Notes: generated by a model not told the origin, from the letters alone. A stretch of 14,805 nucleotides of DNA from an uncultured Clostridia bacterium (GCA_947584825.1 CANPWR010000025.1:1-14805), one strand, 5' to 3'; shown: positions 1 to 6,981, counted from the stretch's first letter. A program made the numbers and translations.

Positions 1-2
1 TT

Positions 3-218
3 CTTGTTCCGGCATACGACTACTGCATACCAAGCAAGGAATGCTCAACAACCACAGACTCCCCTTGTGAACTGTTTGAGAAAATCAAATTCCCTACCAA
101 TGAATTTTTCCCGAGATCTCTTGAAGAAACAGAAATGCTCAATTCCGGAAGAGTACACGAACCTGTGTCTGAACAACCGGCTCAAACACAGACGGAATCA
201 CAAACTGAAACAGAATAA
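3..218 (+). CDS. C-terminal part of an unidentified protein (start outside window)
   Basis: Reading frame 3 is open from the window edge to a TAA at 216-218 and gives about 71 residues. It has three cysteines in its first half (near YDYCIPSKECS and DSPCELF), a segment FPTNEFFPRSLEE, and a Thr/Gln/Glu-rich acidic tail ending TQTESQTETE. The composition is that of a real protein end, and it is richer in GC than the toxin array. The overlapping ATG-initiated frame ending at 228 has an implausible composition and I take it as a shadow. I do not recognise the family. It converges on the toxin/immunity array and shares a terminator with it, so it probably marks the edge of the accessory region. Confidence 0.6.
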   Translation, partial: LVPAYDYCIPSKECSTTTDSPCELFEKIKFPTNEFFPRSLEETEMLNSGRVHEPVSEQPAQTQTESQTETE

Positions 219-303
219 CAAAAGGTGACAACTGCACACAATTTGCCTTCAAAAAATATGTATTTAATTTATATAACGTCAGGCTAGCACCCAAAAGCAA
301 AAT

Positions 304-337
304 AAAACCTCTCAATGCATTGCATCGAGGGGTTTTT
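304..337. terminator. bidirectional intrinsic terminator
   Basis: A run of A followed by CCTCTC pairs with GAGGGG followed by a run of T, extended by an ATGCA/TGCAT inner arm. On the plus strand the stem is followed by TTTTTGCTTG. On the minus strand it is followed by TTTTATTTTGC. It lies between two convergent genes, ending the plus-strand gene at 3-218 and the last gene of the minus-strand array. Confidence 0.8.
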
Positions 338-371
338 GCTTGTATGCCATTATAACTTCTTATATTTTATT

Positions 372-1070
372 TTAAATTATTAGCTTTTTATCACTTTCAT
401 TAATGTTTGAAATTAGTTTATTATCAATTTCAGTGATACTTTTAACTACTGGTATCTTTTTGCCATTATATCCAATTAATATAACACCTGAACTCGTCAT
501 ATGTATTGAATATTTATAATAACATTTTTCACTTATTGATATAAAATAATCAGTATTTTTAATTTTTGATAATTCATCAATTTTTAAAACATCATTAAAA
601 GTTGATTTATTAACTTTTAAATTTTTAAAATCACTATCAGAAAATATTTTATGAGTAGCAATTGCTAAATTAAGGTTCAAATTATATATTGAACAACCTT
701 TTTCTCCACTAAAAAACGTTATTAGATATCCATTATCTATTTGATAAATAGTATAATAGTAATCCTGATTTTCTTCTGTAAACGAATATCTAATTTGATT
801 AAATGGAGCCAATTTATATATTTCACTTATACTTATTGCATGATATGATCCATAAAGAAGAACTTTGTTTGATAGATCAATTATTGAATTACTTTGTTGA
901 ATATTTATCTTAGAAATATTATTCATTAGTTCTTCTTCATTTACCTCATAATATGCGTTTTTTCCATCTAAACTAGATAACGTTTGCTTATCTTTTTCTA
1001 TAACCCTTTCACATCCAGATAAAGAAACAAAAATAAAAATACAAATAAAAAGTGATATAAGTTTTCTCAT
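372..1070 (-). CDS. lipoprotein, putative Rhs-toxin immunity protein
   Basis: A 232-residue protein with a lipoprotein signal peptide: MRKL, a hydrophobic stretch, then lipobox LSGC with Cys20. An AAGGAG site lies 6-7 bp before the ATG. The rest is a soluble extracytoplasmic domain rich in Ile, Asn, Lys and Ser. The stretch around residues 147-166 (FKNLKVNKSTFNDVLKID) matches FDSIIINHSTLEDVEKID in the lipoprotein at 7359-8123. The two are divergent paralogues with similar C-termini ending in a Lys-Leu-rich segment. It is the last gene of the array, ahead of the terminator at 304-337. An immunity role is inferred from its position in a run of toxin-tail/immunity cassettes and from the paralogue. 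The family is not one I can name. Confidence 0.75.
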   Translation of the reverse strand: MRKLISLFICIFIFVSLSGCERVIEKDKQTLSSLDGKNAYYEVNEEELMNNISKINIQQSNSIIDLSNKVLLYGSYHAISISEIYKLAPFNQIRYSFTEENQDYYYTIYQIDNGYLITFFSGEKGCSIYNLNLNLAIATHKIFSDSDFKNLKVNKSTFNDVLKIDELSKIKNTDYFISISEKCYYKYSIHMTSSGVILIGYNGKKIPVVKSITEIDNKLISNINESDKKLII

Positions 1071-1071
1071 T

Positions 1072-1179
1072 TTATAACTCCTTCTGTTTATTTAATTTTA
1101 AATATCTTTTCACTGCATCTATGACATTAGTATGACTATTATCTCATTTGCACAACTTATTAAGAGTTTTAGATGTCAT
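1072..1179 (-). pseudogene. relic of an immunity gene start joined to a possible toxin tail
   Basis: One frame reads from an ATG at 1179, through an internal TGA, to a TAA at 1072-1074, just before the lipoprotein ATG at 1070. The first codons (TLNKLCK, then stop) resemble TLYELCKW of the broken immunity gene at 8696-8828. About 27 of 32 bases agree around TTGTGCAAATG. The rest (IDAVKRYLKLNKQKEL) may be the tail of a lost toxin, because its stop abuts the next gene as in the neighbouring cassettes. There is no ribosome binding site. Confidence 0.45.
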
Positions 1180-1236
1180 TGTTTATATATTCACAAAGGA
1201 TAATTCAAGCTCTTATGATACGACCTATTTTCAAAT

Positions 1237-1716
1237 TCATACTCCCGTATAAGCATCAACTATATACCAATTTCCCGTTTCTTCATTTTCTGCAACATGA
1301 AAATATAGTGTACAATATCCATCAGATAATCCCATAAACACATTAGGTGGATTATCAAACGCAAATTTCCACGAAAATTCAGCATAAAAAATTTTTTCAT
1401 CCGAAGACAGCAACGTACCATCAGAATCATAATTACTATCTTCTTTTATGCTTTTAATCTTACAGTATTCAATTAAAGATAAATCAAATATACCGATTTT
1501 ATTATCACCTTCATTCAAAGACGGATATATCATTGATGCCTTTTTCGGATTTTTTTCATCTAATGCGTTCAGGTAATATTCCACAGCCTTTTCACCACTG
1601 GTAATTGATGATAAATCATAGGATATATTCCACTTGATAATTGGCAATACTATAAAATATAAAATTAGTAAAGCTATAAAAGCATAAACAAAAATATGTA
1701 TAATCTTTTTTCTCAT
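1237..1716 (-). CDS. single-pass membrane protein, DUF4829-like, putative immunity protein
   Basis: A 159-residue protein with a short basic N-terminus (MRKKIIH), one transmembrane helix at about residues 5-24 and an external domain. The external domain starts with SGEKAVEYYLNALDEKNPKKA and ends with GNWYIVDAYTGV. That layout, a helix of the type 'A..Y..AL..K', a compact beta domain and a closing W-x-V-x-x-Y-T-G, resembles DUF4829/NTF2-like lipid-anchored proteins of Clostridia. I make that link from memory of the pattern only. The frame opens five codons earlier (1731), but GGAGGT at 1724-1729 lies inside that extension and is ideally placed for the ATG at 1716, so I chose 1716. It sits between two immunity-like genes. 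No clear toxin relic is visible in the 51 bp upstream. Confidence 0.7.
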   Translation of the reverse strand: MRKKIIHIFVYAFIALLILYFIVLPIIKWNISYDLSSITSGEKAVEYYLNALDEKNPKKASMIYPSLNEGDNKIGIFDLSLIEYCKIKSIKEDSNYDSDGTLLSSDEKIFYAEFSWKFAFDNPPNVFMGLSDGYCTLYFHVAENEETGNWYIVDAYTGV

Positions 1717-1767
1717 ATGATTTACCTCCATTCAGCGTAAGTAATCTATATAAGTAACCAAAAACAA

Positions 1768-2202
1768 TTATGATAGTGCTTTAAATACTTTAGATGCAAG
1801 TTCATCATTCGGACTGCTTTTCAACACATCAGCTGCATATTGGCATAACTCCTCTTTACTAAATGGTGAATCTGGGTGTTCAAAAAACATACTCATAACC
1901 CATGTTTTTATTACGTTAAACTGCGAATCAAGTTGTAACGCATGTTTTACATGCCAATACACCGTAGGATAAACATAATGAAAGAAAGGTTCAAGCATCA
2001 AAAGTTCACATATACACATATGAATAAACGGATTTTCTTTTCTAGAATTAGCATACATTAAAAAGCAGTATTTTTCCATGCTGCTGAGCTTAGGAAAATA
2101 TCGCATCATATTTTCAATTGTATATTCATAATTGTACTCCAATAACTGGTTATATGCCTCATAATATTCGCCATTTTTTATCATACTTTGAATTTTTTTC
2201 AT
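1768..2202 (-). CDS. putative cytosolic immunity protein (paralogue of 9006-9449)
   Basis: A 144-residue, probably all-helical soluble protein without a signal peptide. The N-terminal part reads IKNGEYYEAYNQLLE and the middle FPKLSSMEKYCFLMY. The C-terminal signature is HPDSPFSKEELCQYAADVLKSSPNDELAS (quoted in part: HPDSPF, QYAADVL, SPNDELAS). The protein at 9006-9449 has the same order (FPKLNS, FLMYTISKKE, NPDSPF, QYAADIL, NPNDELAS). The start at 2202 is preferred over 2214 because GGTGAG precedes it. This ATG also overlaps the TGA of a toxin-tail relic (ATGA), the arrangement of a coupled toxin-immunity pair. The target is a lost toxin and I cannot name the family. Confidence 0.75.
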   Translation of the reverse strand: MKKIQSMIKNGEYYEAYNQLLEYNYEYTIENMMRYFPKLSSMEKYCFLMYANSRKENPFIHMCICELLMLEPFFHYVYPTVYWHVKHALQLDSQFNVIKTWVMSMFFEHPDSPFSKEELCQYAADVLKSSPNDELASKVFKALS

Positions 2203-2279
2203 ATTCTCACCCATGCAATACTTATTATAAATATTTTATCTATAACTTTCCTGTAACTCCAATTTTCATTTATATTTTT
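2199..2279 (-). pseudogene. C-terminal tail relic of a lost toxin
   Basis: An open frame of 26 codons ends in a TGA at 2199-2201 that overlaps the immunity ATG at 2202. Its stretch VIDKIFIISIAWV aligns with VVNKVFKIGDSWV in the toxin tail at 9455-9628. That tail precedes the paralogous immunity gene at 9006. Toxin end and immunity gene have therefore been inherited together. The relic follows a piece of Rhs core in another frame. Confidence 0.55.
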
Positions 2280-2422
2280 AGATTTGAAAATATTCCGTTA
2301 CTCATTACCAGTAATTCCGCATCATCCGCATTAATAAACCTACCAATAATATTGCTGTCATAGTAACGGTTCTGTAAATAATATAGATTTATAATATCCC
2401 AATAATATCTCAAAGTGTTAAA
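2270..2422 (-). pseudogene. Rhs/YD-repeat core relic
   Basis: The translation gives LRYYWD, NLYYLQNRYYDSN, IGRFINADD and LLVMSNGIFSN, a diverged copy of the core end (LRYRGYYYD, NLYYLQSRYYDAN, IGRFINADE, LLSNVYN) found intact in the two large Rhs genes. It has one inserted Ile codon, starts inside the end of the immunity gene at 2410 and stops at 2270-2272. It is the most diverged clear core copy in the window, so probably among the oldest cassettes. Confidence 0.8.
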
Positions 2423-2793
2423 TCGCTATTGTAATCCAATAAAGAATAACTTTGTTCTCCAATTTGTATTTCTTCAGCATTCAAATATAAAATTGACGGA
2501 TCAAATTCAAGTATTATATTAAAATTTAAAATACTCTTTTTCCTTTTTGGCTCTTTTATTATTATATTGATTTTTTTCAATAAAAAATCATTTAATTCAA
2601 CATAGGTGTTACTTTCCTCAATATTTGTATCCAACTCTAGATTATTAAATTTATACATATACCCTTTTACTTTTTTAAATATCAAATCAGTGCTTAAATT
2701 AGAAAATGATATTTTCATTTCACACTTTATTAGGTCTATAGATATATCTTCTATTTTTTCATCACAAAGTTTATAAGTTTCTTCTATTAACAT
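2410..2793 (-). CDS. putative cytosolic immunity protein (paralogue of 4413-4799)
   Basis: A 127-residue soluble protein that appears mostly beta, with no signal peptide. It starts MLIEETYKLCDEKIEDISID and ends with the signature EEIQIGEQSYSLLDY. The gene at 4413-4799 has nearly the same first 50 and last 20 residues, while the middle (residues 52-75) differs. That middle segment may be the specificity region. The frame could also start at a GTG at 2802, but an AAAGG site sits only 2-3 bp before it. The ATG at 2793 has usable though long spacing. A toxin-tail relic ends at 2799-2801, six bases before this ATG. Function is inferred from context. Confidence 0.75.
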   Translation of the reverse strand: MLIEETYKLCDEKIEDISIDLIKCEMKISFSNLSTDLIFKKVKGYMYKFNNLELDTNIEESNTYVELNDFLLKKINIIIKEPKRKKSILNFNIILEFDPSILYLNAEEIQIGEQSYSLLDYNSDLTL

Positions 2794-2798
2794 TTTTA

Positions 2799-2960
2799 TC
2801 ACTTACCTTTTATTTTAGCATAAAAGCAATTAATTTTACAATATTCCCAACAGTTATACGCCTTTCCCTCATAGTGTCGTAGTAAACCAAGTGCCGTAGT
2901 TATAGCTACTCCAAGTCTAATATTTGCTATACCATTTATATCAAATGGAATCGTACAGTA
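2799..2960 (-). pseudogene. Rhs core fused to a toxin tail, truncated relic
   Basis: An unbroken 53-codon frame. Its first part, CTIPFDINGIANI, is a diverged copy of the Rhs core CTILFDTNDIADI, with obvious base similarity. It then switches to a toxin end with HYEGKAYN, CWEYCKINC and a basic tail KIKGK. The TGA sits six bases before the immunity ATG. A deletion has removed almost the whole toxin and joined the core to its last 35 codons. The frame has no start and follows an in-frame TAA, so I call it a relic. Confidence 0.6.
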
Positions 2961-2963
2961 TTA

Positions 2964-3593
2964 TTAATGCTTTATATACATTTTATTATGTGGCAATTTC
3001 ATCAACCAATTAACCATTGAAGGTAATAACAAAATTATTCCTATTAGCGGTATAACAAAAACTATAAATGGGTTGTATATAAAACAATTCCAAATAGATA
3101 AATCTGAAAGCTGCTTATCATTATTTCCATTTTTCATAAAGATTCTTCCAAATGATTTTGTATAAAATGTAACATCTTTAATTGAAATAATTTGATTAGA
3201 ACAAGCATTTTCAAAGTATTGAATGTTATCATTTGTCGTCTTTCCTATATATCCGCTTTTGTCAAATGTGAAAGCTTTTTGATTCGATTCTGAATAATTA
3301 ATAAGAACTTTCTCAGAATTTGAATATACAGAAAGATCGTCGTTTATTCCAACAGGTACCTCTGAAGAATATAAAAACTTTCCATTAGAGTCAAACGCCA
3401 ATATTTTTCCGCTGCTAGTTGAAACAGCTAATACTGCATTATTCATCTTAGCAAATACAATGTCATTGCCTATTTTAATTTTGTCGTTCCTTGTATAAAC
3501 TTCAAATGTTTTTAAACAATTATACATTGATAAGCAAAATAAAACAAATCCAATACTAAATATGATGCTGGACAGAATTTTTATCAACTTCAA
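2964..3593 (-). CDS. two-helix membrane protein with external beta domain, putative immunity protein
   Basis: A 209-residue protein with an N-terminal transmembrane helix (about 7-27) and a second near the C-terminus (about 174-191, NPFIVFVIPLIGI). Between them is about 140 residues of beta-strand-rich sequence with propeller-like turns such as SSGKILAFDSNGKFLYSSEV and FDKSGYIGKT. Two cysteines lie close to the membrane. The start is a TTG at 3593, chosen because AGGAG lies 9 bp upstream and the signal-like helix begins at once. No closer ATG preserves the helix. The 58 bp to the upstream gene hold TATAAT at about 3611-3616 on the minus strand with no good -35. I do not recognise the family; the immunity role is inferred from location. 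Confidence 0.7.
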   Translation of the reverse strand: MKLIKILSSIIFSIGFVLFCLSMYNCLKTFEVYTRNDKIKIGNDIVFAKMNNAVLAVSTSSGKILAFDSNGKFLYSSEVPVGINDDLSVYSNSEKVLINYSESNQKAFTFDKSGYIGKTTNDNIQYFENACSNQIISIKDVTFYTKSFGRIFMKNGNNDKQLSDLSIWNCFIYNPFIVFVIPLIGIILLLPSMVNWLMKLPHNKMYIKH

Positions 3594-3651
3594 TTAGCAC
3601 ATCTCCTAATATTATAGTGTGAACTGAACGTAAATTATGGATGTCCGAATT

Positions 3652-4311
3652 TTATAAATTATAAAAAGTATTTAAAATGTTTAATTTTCTATACTGTTTA
3701 ATTAATGCAAAAATTAAAACTATTAATAGTAAAACCATAATAAAGATTATAAAGATAGCAGCATATAAAATATTATTTTTTATAGCTATAATCAATAGAA
3801 AATTAAGTAGTGCTAATACTAAAGCATAAACAGATAAAAATCTTTTAACAAAATTAAAGTACTGATTTTTTAAATCTGCTATATTTTTTATATATTTTAC
3901 AGATGTAATTTTACCAACATTAGTAGTTAATTTAGGTTTTATGAATCTATCATTAGAACACTTTGAACTAACATATACTAAATCAATTTCAGTATCTTGA
4001 TTTACATTAATAATTATATTAGCTTTCATACCATAAGGAATTATTTCATTAAACCAATCCCTATTATCATTAATAAGTAAAGCATTAAATAATCCCTGTA
4101 TAAAAATTGTAACAATAAAAATCAATAAATTAATTAGACTTCTATTGCTTTTATCAGGTCTTCGCTCGACCTCAAGAATATATTCCTTTTTATCATTTAA
4201 ATTGAATGTTGTAAACGATTCAAAGCTATAAAGTTCCTTAACTTCATTATTAATCTTCAAATAAATAATTTCACCTTCAGGAACTGAACATTTTACTTTT
4301 AATTTCATCAT
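3652..4311 (-). CDS. three-helix membrane protein, putative immunity protein
   Basis: A 219-residue protein. The N-terminal 55 residues are soluble and beta-rich (VPEGEIIYLKINNEVKELY). A first transmembrane helix lies at about 59-80, an external or internal loop at 81-156, and two adjacent helices at about 158-177 and 181-204. It ends in a basic tail. The start is an ATG at 4311 that overlaps the TGA (4308-4310) of the toxin-tail relic upstream; a second ATG at 4308 is equally possible. GGGTGA just ahead serves as ribosome site. The stop/start overlap indicates translational coupling to a toxin since deleted. A membrane immunity protein of this kind would fit a toxin acting on the membrane, which is inference. 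Family not recognised. Confidence 0.7.
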   Translation of the reverse strand: MMKLKVKCSVPEGEIIYLKINNEVKELYSFESFTTFNLNDKKEYILEVERRPDKSNRSLINLLIFIVTIFIQGLFNALLINDNRDWFNEIIPYGMKANIIINVNQDTEIDLVYVSSKCSNDRFIKPKLTTNVGKITSVKYIKNIADLKNQYFNFVKRFLSVYALVLALLNFLLIIAIKNNILYAAIFIIFIMVLLLIVLIFALIKQYRKLNILNTFYNL

Positions 4312-4412
4312 ATCACCCAAATTGAATTATTAAGTTTTTTATCAAATACAACATCTAATATACCAGATATGGCTCTCCCTATAGATAAAACAATATCTAC
4401 ATTTGTATCAAT
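4308..4412 (-). pseudogene. C-terminal tail relic of a lost toxin
   Basis: An open frame of 34 codons runs from directly after the TAG of the gene at 4413 to a TGA overlapping the next ATG. It reads IVLSIGRAISGILDVVFDKK, then LNNSIWVI. The stretch is amphipathic to hydrophobic. There is no start codon with a ribosome site, so this is the surviving end of a deleted toxin and not a gene. Confidence 0.55.
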
Positions 4413-4799
4413 CTATTTAATATCCAAATTGCTGTAGTAATCCAATAAAGAATAACTTTGTTCTCCAATTTGTATTTCTTCAGCATATAAATATATAAAT
4501 GCTAAACCAAACTCTAGTATAACATTATAATTCATAATACTCCTTTTCCTTTTTGGCTCTTTTATAATGATGTCAACTTTTTTCAATTCAAATATATTTA
4601 ATTCAATATAACTATTCACTTCTTCAATCATAGAATCAGAATCAAAATAATCAAATTTATACATATACCCTTTTACTTTTTTAAATATCAAATCAGTGCT
4701 TAAATTAGAAAATGATATTTTCATTTCACATTTTATTAAGTCTATAGATATGTTTTCTATTTTTTCATCCCAAAATTTATAAGTTTCTTCTATTAACAT
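4413..4799 (-). CDS. putative cytosolic immunity protein (paralogue of 2410-2793)
   Basis: A 128-residue soluble protein, very close to the product of 2410-2793 at both ends (MLIEETYK, ISIDLIKCEMKISFSNL, KVKGYMYKF; EEIQIGEQSYSLLDY). It differs in the centre (DYFDSDSMIEEVNSYIELN) and in the last residues. About 90 bp upstream are also shared with the other copy, including the AAAGGTAAGTGA ribosome region and the toxin-tail relic. Start chosen at the ATG at 4799 for the same reason as in the paralogue. The DNA similarity across gene and flank shows duplication of a whole cassette followed by divergence of the middle of the immunity gene. Function inferred from context. Confidence 0.75.
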   Translation of the reverse strand: MLIEETYKFWDEKIENISIDLIKCEMKISFSNLSTDLIFKKVKGYMYKFDYFDSDSMIEEVNSYIELNIFELKKVDIIIKEPKRKRSIMNYNVILEFGLAFIYLYAEEIQIGEQSYSLLDYYSNLDIK

Positions 4800-4886
4800 T
4801 TTTATCACTTACCTTTTCCATTTTAACATAAGAGCAATTAATTTTACAATATTCAAACAGTTATGTGCCTTTTCCGCATAGTGTCA
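4800..4886 (-). pseudogene. frameshifted toxin tail relic, homologous to 2799-2890
   Basis: The frame starts HYAEKAHNC, matching HYEGKAYNC in the relic at 2799-2960. A one-base loss then shifts it; the neighbouring frame continues EYCKINCSYVK, matching EYCKINCFYAK. The two relics therefore come from the same toxin family, and this one has decayed by frameshift. Confidence 0.55.
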
Positions 4887-4938
4887 TTACAAGAACAAGC
4901 CAACCACATTTTTCATTATGAATTAAGTCAATTCAAAC

Positions 4939-5331
4939 TTATTTAACCCGTTTAAAATGACAGACAACAGCAATAACGCCGCTTATAATAGCAAAAGCGA
5001 ATGTCAACAAAGAATAATATATAATTATACATTCTTTAATTATAAAGTGTTCGTTATGATAAAAAGGTAAGTAGAATAATATACTATCTCTTAAAATCAA
5101 TATCATAAATCCAGATGCTATTAACAAACAAACTATACTTAAATTATCTATTTTAAATCTTTTATACACAAAAATAAAAAGAAATAATATTAGTAGAGCA
5201 ATGGTAATAATGAAGGATTCATTATTAAATTCTAAAATTGAATCATAAATAAAATAACTTATAATTTCAATCAGCCAGATTAATAGAAACACAGATAAAA
5301 GAAAAGTATTAACAAAATATATTTTTTTCAT
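4939..5331 (-). CDS. four-helix membrane protein, putative immunity protein
   Basis: A 130-residue, very hydrophobic protein with four predicted transmembrane helices at about 6-27, 40-56, 63-81 and 100-124, and a basic C-terminal end HFKRVK. The ATG at 5331 overlaps the TGA of a toxin-tail relic (ATGA) and has GGAG about 10 bp upstream. Small four-helix proteins of this type often protect against membrane-depolarising toxins and bacteriocins, but there is no motif here that proves it. The cassette is preceded by a decayed Rhs core (5393-5530). Family not recognised. Confidence 0.7.
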   Translation of the reverse strand: MKKIYFVNTFLLSVFLLIWLIEIISYFIYDSILEFNNESFIITIALLILFLFIFVYKRFKIDNLSIVCLLIASGFMILILRDSILFYLPFYHNEHFIIKECIIIYYSLLTFAFAIISGVIAVVCHFKRVK

Positions 5332-5378
5332 ATCAAATCATCTCCATGTTTATTAATTGATATTAACAACAAAGCATA
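5328..5378 (-). pseudogene. short C-terminal tail relic of a lost toxin
   Basis: Sixteen codons ending ISINKHGDDLI, with a TGA overlapping the ATG of the membrane protein. Two in-frame stops lie just upstream. The case rests on the stop/start overlap shared with the relics at 2199 and 4308. On its own the frame would be too short to call. Confidence 0.4.
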
Positions 5379-5392
5379 CTATCAGTAAATTG

Positions 5393-5530
5393 TCAAATAC
5401 GCTGTTTAACCACTTTTCCCTTTATGTGCTTTATTAAAATAATCTTATAACCAAAACCTATCGGATTGCCGTCATTATCATAGTAGAAATACAATGTATT
5501 TCCGTTCTATGTCTGACTTATCAGTAGTTT
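5393..5530 (-). pseudogene. Rhs core relic with nonsense mutation and foreign tail
   Basis: LISQT, a TAG, then NGNTLYFYYDNDGNPIGF is the Rhs core (LTGQTWNGNTLYFYYDNDGNPIGF) with the Trp codon TGG changed to TAG. After GFGY the sequence leaves the core and runs as a basic tail (IILIKHIKGKVVKQRI) to a TGA at 5393-5395. The tail may be a piece of a toxin. It cannot be expressed as one protein. Confidence 0.75.
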
Positions 5531-5532
5531 AA

Positions 5533-6000
5533 TTATTGTAACGAATCCCAGTCCCCATCAATTTCATTTCCAAAATCATTTATTTGTGATGTTCCTAAAT
5601 CAATACATTTTTTCAACTCATCATTCTTAATATATAACTTTTCATCTTTTATGAGATAGTAACTATTTAATGGATCTTTGCCTTCAAACATAGTATCAGA
5701 ATAAATTTTTAAATCAGAATAATTACTATTATAGTTTTTATTTGCTTTTTTTACTTCAAAGTTTTCATCATAACTAACTGATATAAAAAGCTCATCATTT
5801 ATTTTATATAGATATCCATCACGATTATCAGCAAATTCGGTTAAATTTTCTTCTTTATAATAATTTTCTTCTTTGTAAAAAAATTTAGAGTAAACAAACT
5901 CACTAAATTTTAGAAAACATTTATCAACATTAACAGCAACGAATAAAAATACTATCAAGGAAAAAGCAACAATAAATATAAATTTAATAATATTTTTCAT
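5533..6000 (-). CDS. membrane-anchored protein, putative immunity protein
   Basis: A 155-residue protein with one N-terminal transmembrane helix (about 5-25) and an external domain. The external part is rich in Asp, Glu, Asn, Lys and Tyr, with YLYKINDELFISVSYDENFE and an acidic end GNEIDGDWDSLQ. The frame is open 29 codons further upstream (to 6087), but that stretch overlaps a toxin-tail relic in another frame. GGGGG at 6006-6012 is spaced for the ATG at 6000, which also starts the transmembrane helix, so I use 6000. The relic stop lies inside the gene (5984), a 17-bp overlap. Family not recognised; immunity role from context. Confidence 0.7.
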   Translation of the reverse strand: MKNIIKFIFIVAFSLIVFLFVAVNVDKCFLKFSEFVYSKFFYKEENYYKEENLTEFADNRDGYLYKINDELFISVSYDENFEVKKANKNYNSNYSDLKIYSDTMFEGKDPLNSYYLIKDEKLYIKNDELKKCIDLGTSQINDFGNEIDGDWDSLQ

Positions 6001-6097
6001 TATATATTCCCCCTGCCTTTTTAATGTAGGATTTAATTCGTGAATTAACTTTTTTGATGATTTTAATCGTCTTCGTAATATTACCAACTAAACCTGC
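5984..6097 (-). pseudogene. basic C-terminal tail relic of a lost toxin
   Basis: A 37-codon open frame, strongly basic and amphipathic (ITKTIKIIKKVNSRIKSYIKK), ends AGGIYNEKYY with TAA at 5984-5986. It follows directly on the Rhs core fragment at 6081-6283 but in a different frame. The join to the core falls right after DNDG. The overlap with the immunity start at 6000 matches the other cassettes. Confidence 0.5.
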
Positions 6098-6283
6098 CGT
6101 CATTATCATAGTAGAAATACAGCGTATTTCCATTCCATGTCTGTCCTGTCAGCTTGTCTCCGTTCCAGTAATAATTAAACCTCATTCCGTTTATTTTCTT
6201 ACTTGTTCGAAGTCCGTCTGCATTGTATGTGTAGCTTATGCACCTGTTTCTTCAATTATATCCTGACCGTCGTCGTTTGTCAA
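6081..6283 (-). pseudogene. Rhs core fragment with internal deletion
   Basis: It begins exactly like the orphan Rhs gene at 13095 (TTG start, then TNDDGQDIIEETG). It then jumps to the later core segment ISYTYNADGLRTSKKINGMR. The jump loses about 230 codons relative to 11293-13095 and breaks the frame. The core continues through NYYWNGDKLTGQTWNGNTL to YYDNDG and stops at 6081-6083. It is a deleted second copy of the orphan cassette start. Confidence 0.8.
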
Positions 6284-6319
6284 ACTTGCTCATTTTTCAA
6301 CCTTTTCTTAAAAGAAAAC

Positions 6320-6349
6320 AGACACATAGATTTTTATTTCTATGTGTCT
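6320..6349 (-). terminator. intrinsic terminator after the immunity gene, left copy
   Basis: AGACACATAGA and TCTATGTGTCT form an 11-bp perfect stem with an 8-base loop. On the minus strand it is followed by GTTTTCTTTT. It lies about 67 bp after the stop of the gene at 6417-6968 and before the next Rhs start. Confidence 0.7.
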
Positions 6350-6416
6350 AAATATTTGAACTGGAATTGCCCTGTGGGTTGTATATAAATAAAACATTTA
6401 AAATAATAACAATATT

Positions 6417-6968
6417 TTATAAAATAGGTGTAGTATTTCTTCTAAACAACAATTTAGGTATTTTTTGATAGATAATATTTTTTGATTGTAAATATAATAA
6501 ATCCTTTTTTGTTTCTTCATATAAAATAATACTCTCTTCATGACTAATTGTCGAAATATAACAACGCTTATTGGGTTTATAAAAACAAATATCTTCAGGC
6601 ATCATTTCATCTCTATCCCAACAAAACAAGCTTTTACATTTACTTAAGTAATCAATAAAATGTTTACTCAACTTAAATTTATATATTAAAGAATAGTATC
6701 CAAACTTTGAATTGCCATATTGCTTCGCAACTGATACACTTATAATTTCATCTTTAATTATGTCAATTATTCTATTGCACTTCTTTACATATTGTTTATA
6801 TGAATCTTCAGATTTATTAATAAAATCTGTTATTTTATTAAATCCCAAAACTTTGTCACATGATTCGAAATTCGGTAAATGAAAAGACGCATATATAGAA
6901 TTTTTCAAAATCAAATCAAATAGCATTTCATATTGATTGCTTTTTTCTTTAATATTGATTATAACCAA
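6417..6968 (-). CDS. putative immunity protein, second copy of 13229-13780
   Basis: A 183-residue soluble protein, identical in sequence to the product of 13229-13780 except for one residue near the start (Ile for Val). Seen in it are a helical N-terminal half and a C-terminal block FCWDRDEMMPEDICFYK followed by CYISTISHEESIILYEE. A PED-x-x-FY then HE pattern recurs in immunity-like proteins next to clostridial Rhs toxins, as I recall. A TTG at 6968 is chosen as start since AGGTGG lies about 9 bp upstream. The frame extends to a TTG at 6992 inside the toxin end, but no ribosome site precedes that. Here its toxin is reduced to a stub (6982-7068), so this copy is an orphan immunity gene. Confidence 0.8.
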   Translation of the reverse strand: MVIINIKEKSNQYEMLFDLILKNSIYASFHLPNFESCDKVLGFNKITDFINKSEDSYKQYVKKCNRIIDIIKDEIISVSVAKQYGNSKFGYYSLIYKFKLSKHFIDYLSKCKSLFCWDRDEMMPEDICFYKPNKRCYISTISHEESIILYEETKKDLLYLQSKNIIYQKIPKLLFRRNTTPIL

Positions 6969-6981
6969 TTTAGATATCCAC

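Noticed and set aside
1717..1767. Toxin-tail relic before the gene at 1237
   Set aside because: Only about seven codons (ending TYAEWR) fit a tail; too short to support.
3594..3651. Toxin-tail relic before the gene at 2964
   Set aside because: A frame is open here but runs on well into the gene, and its composition is not convincing, unlike the other tails.
5391..5396. TTGACA on the minus strand as a promoter for the gene at 4939
   Set aside because: No acceptable -10 box lies 15-19 bp downstream; the hexamer arises from the end of a pseudogene.
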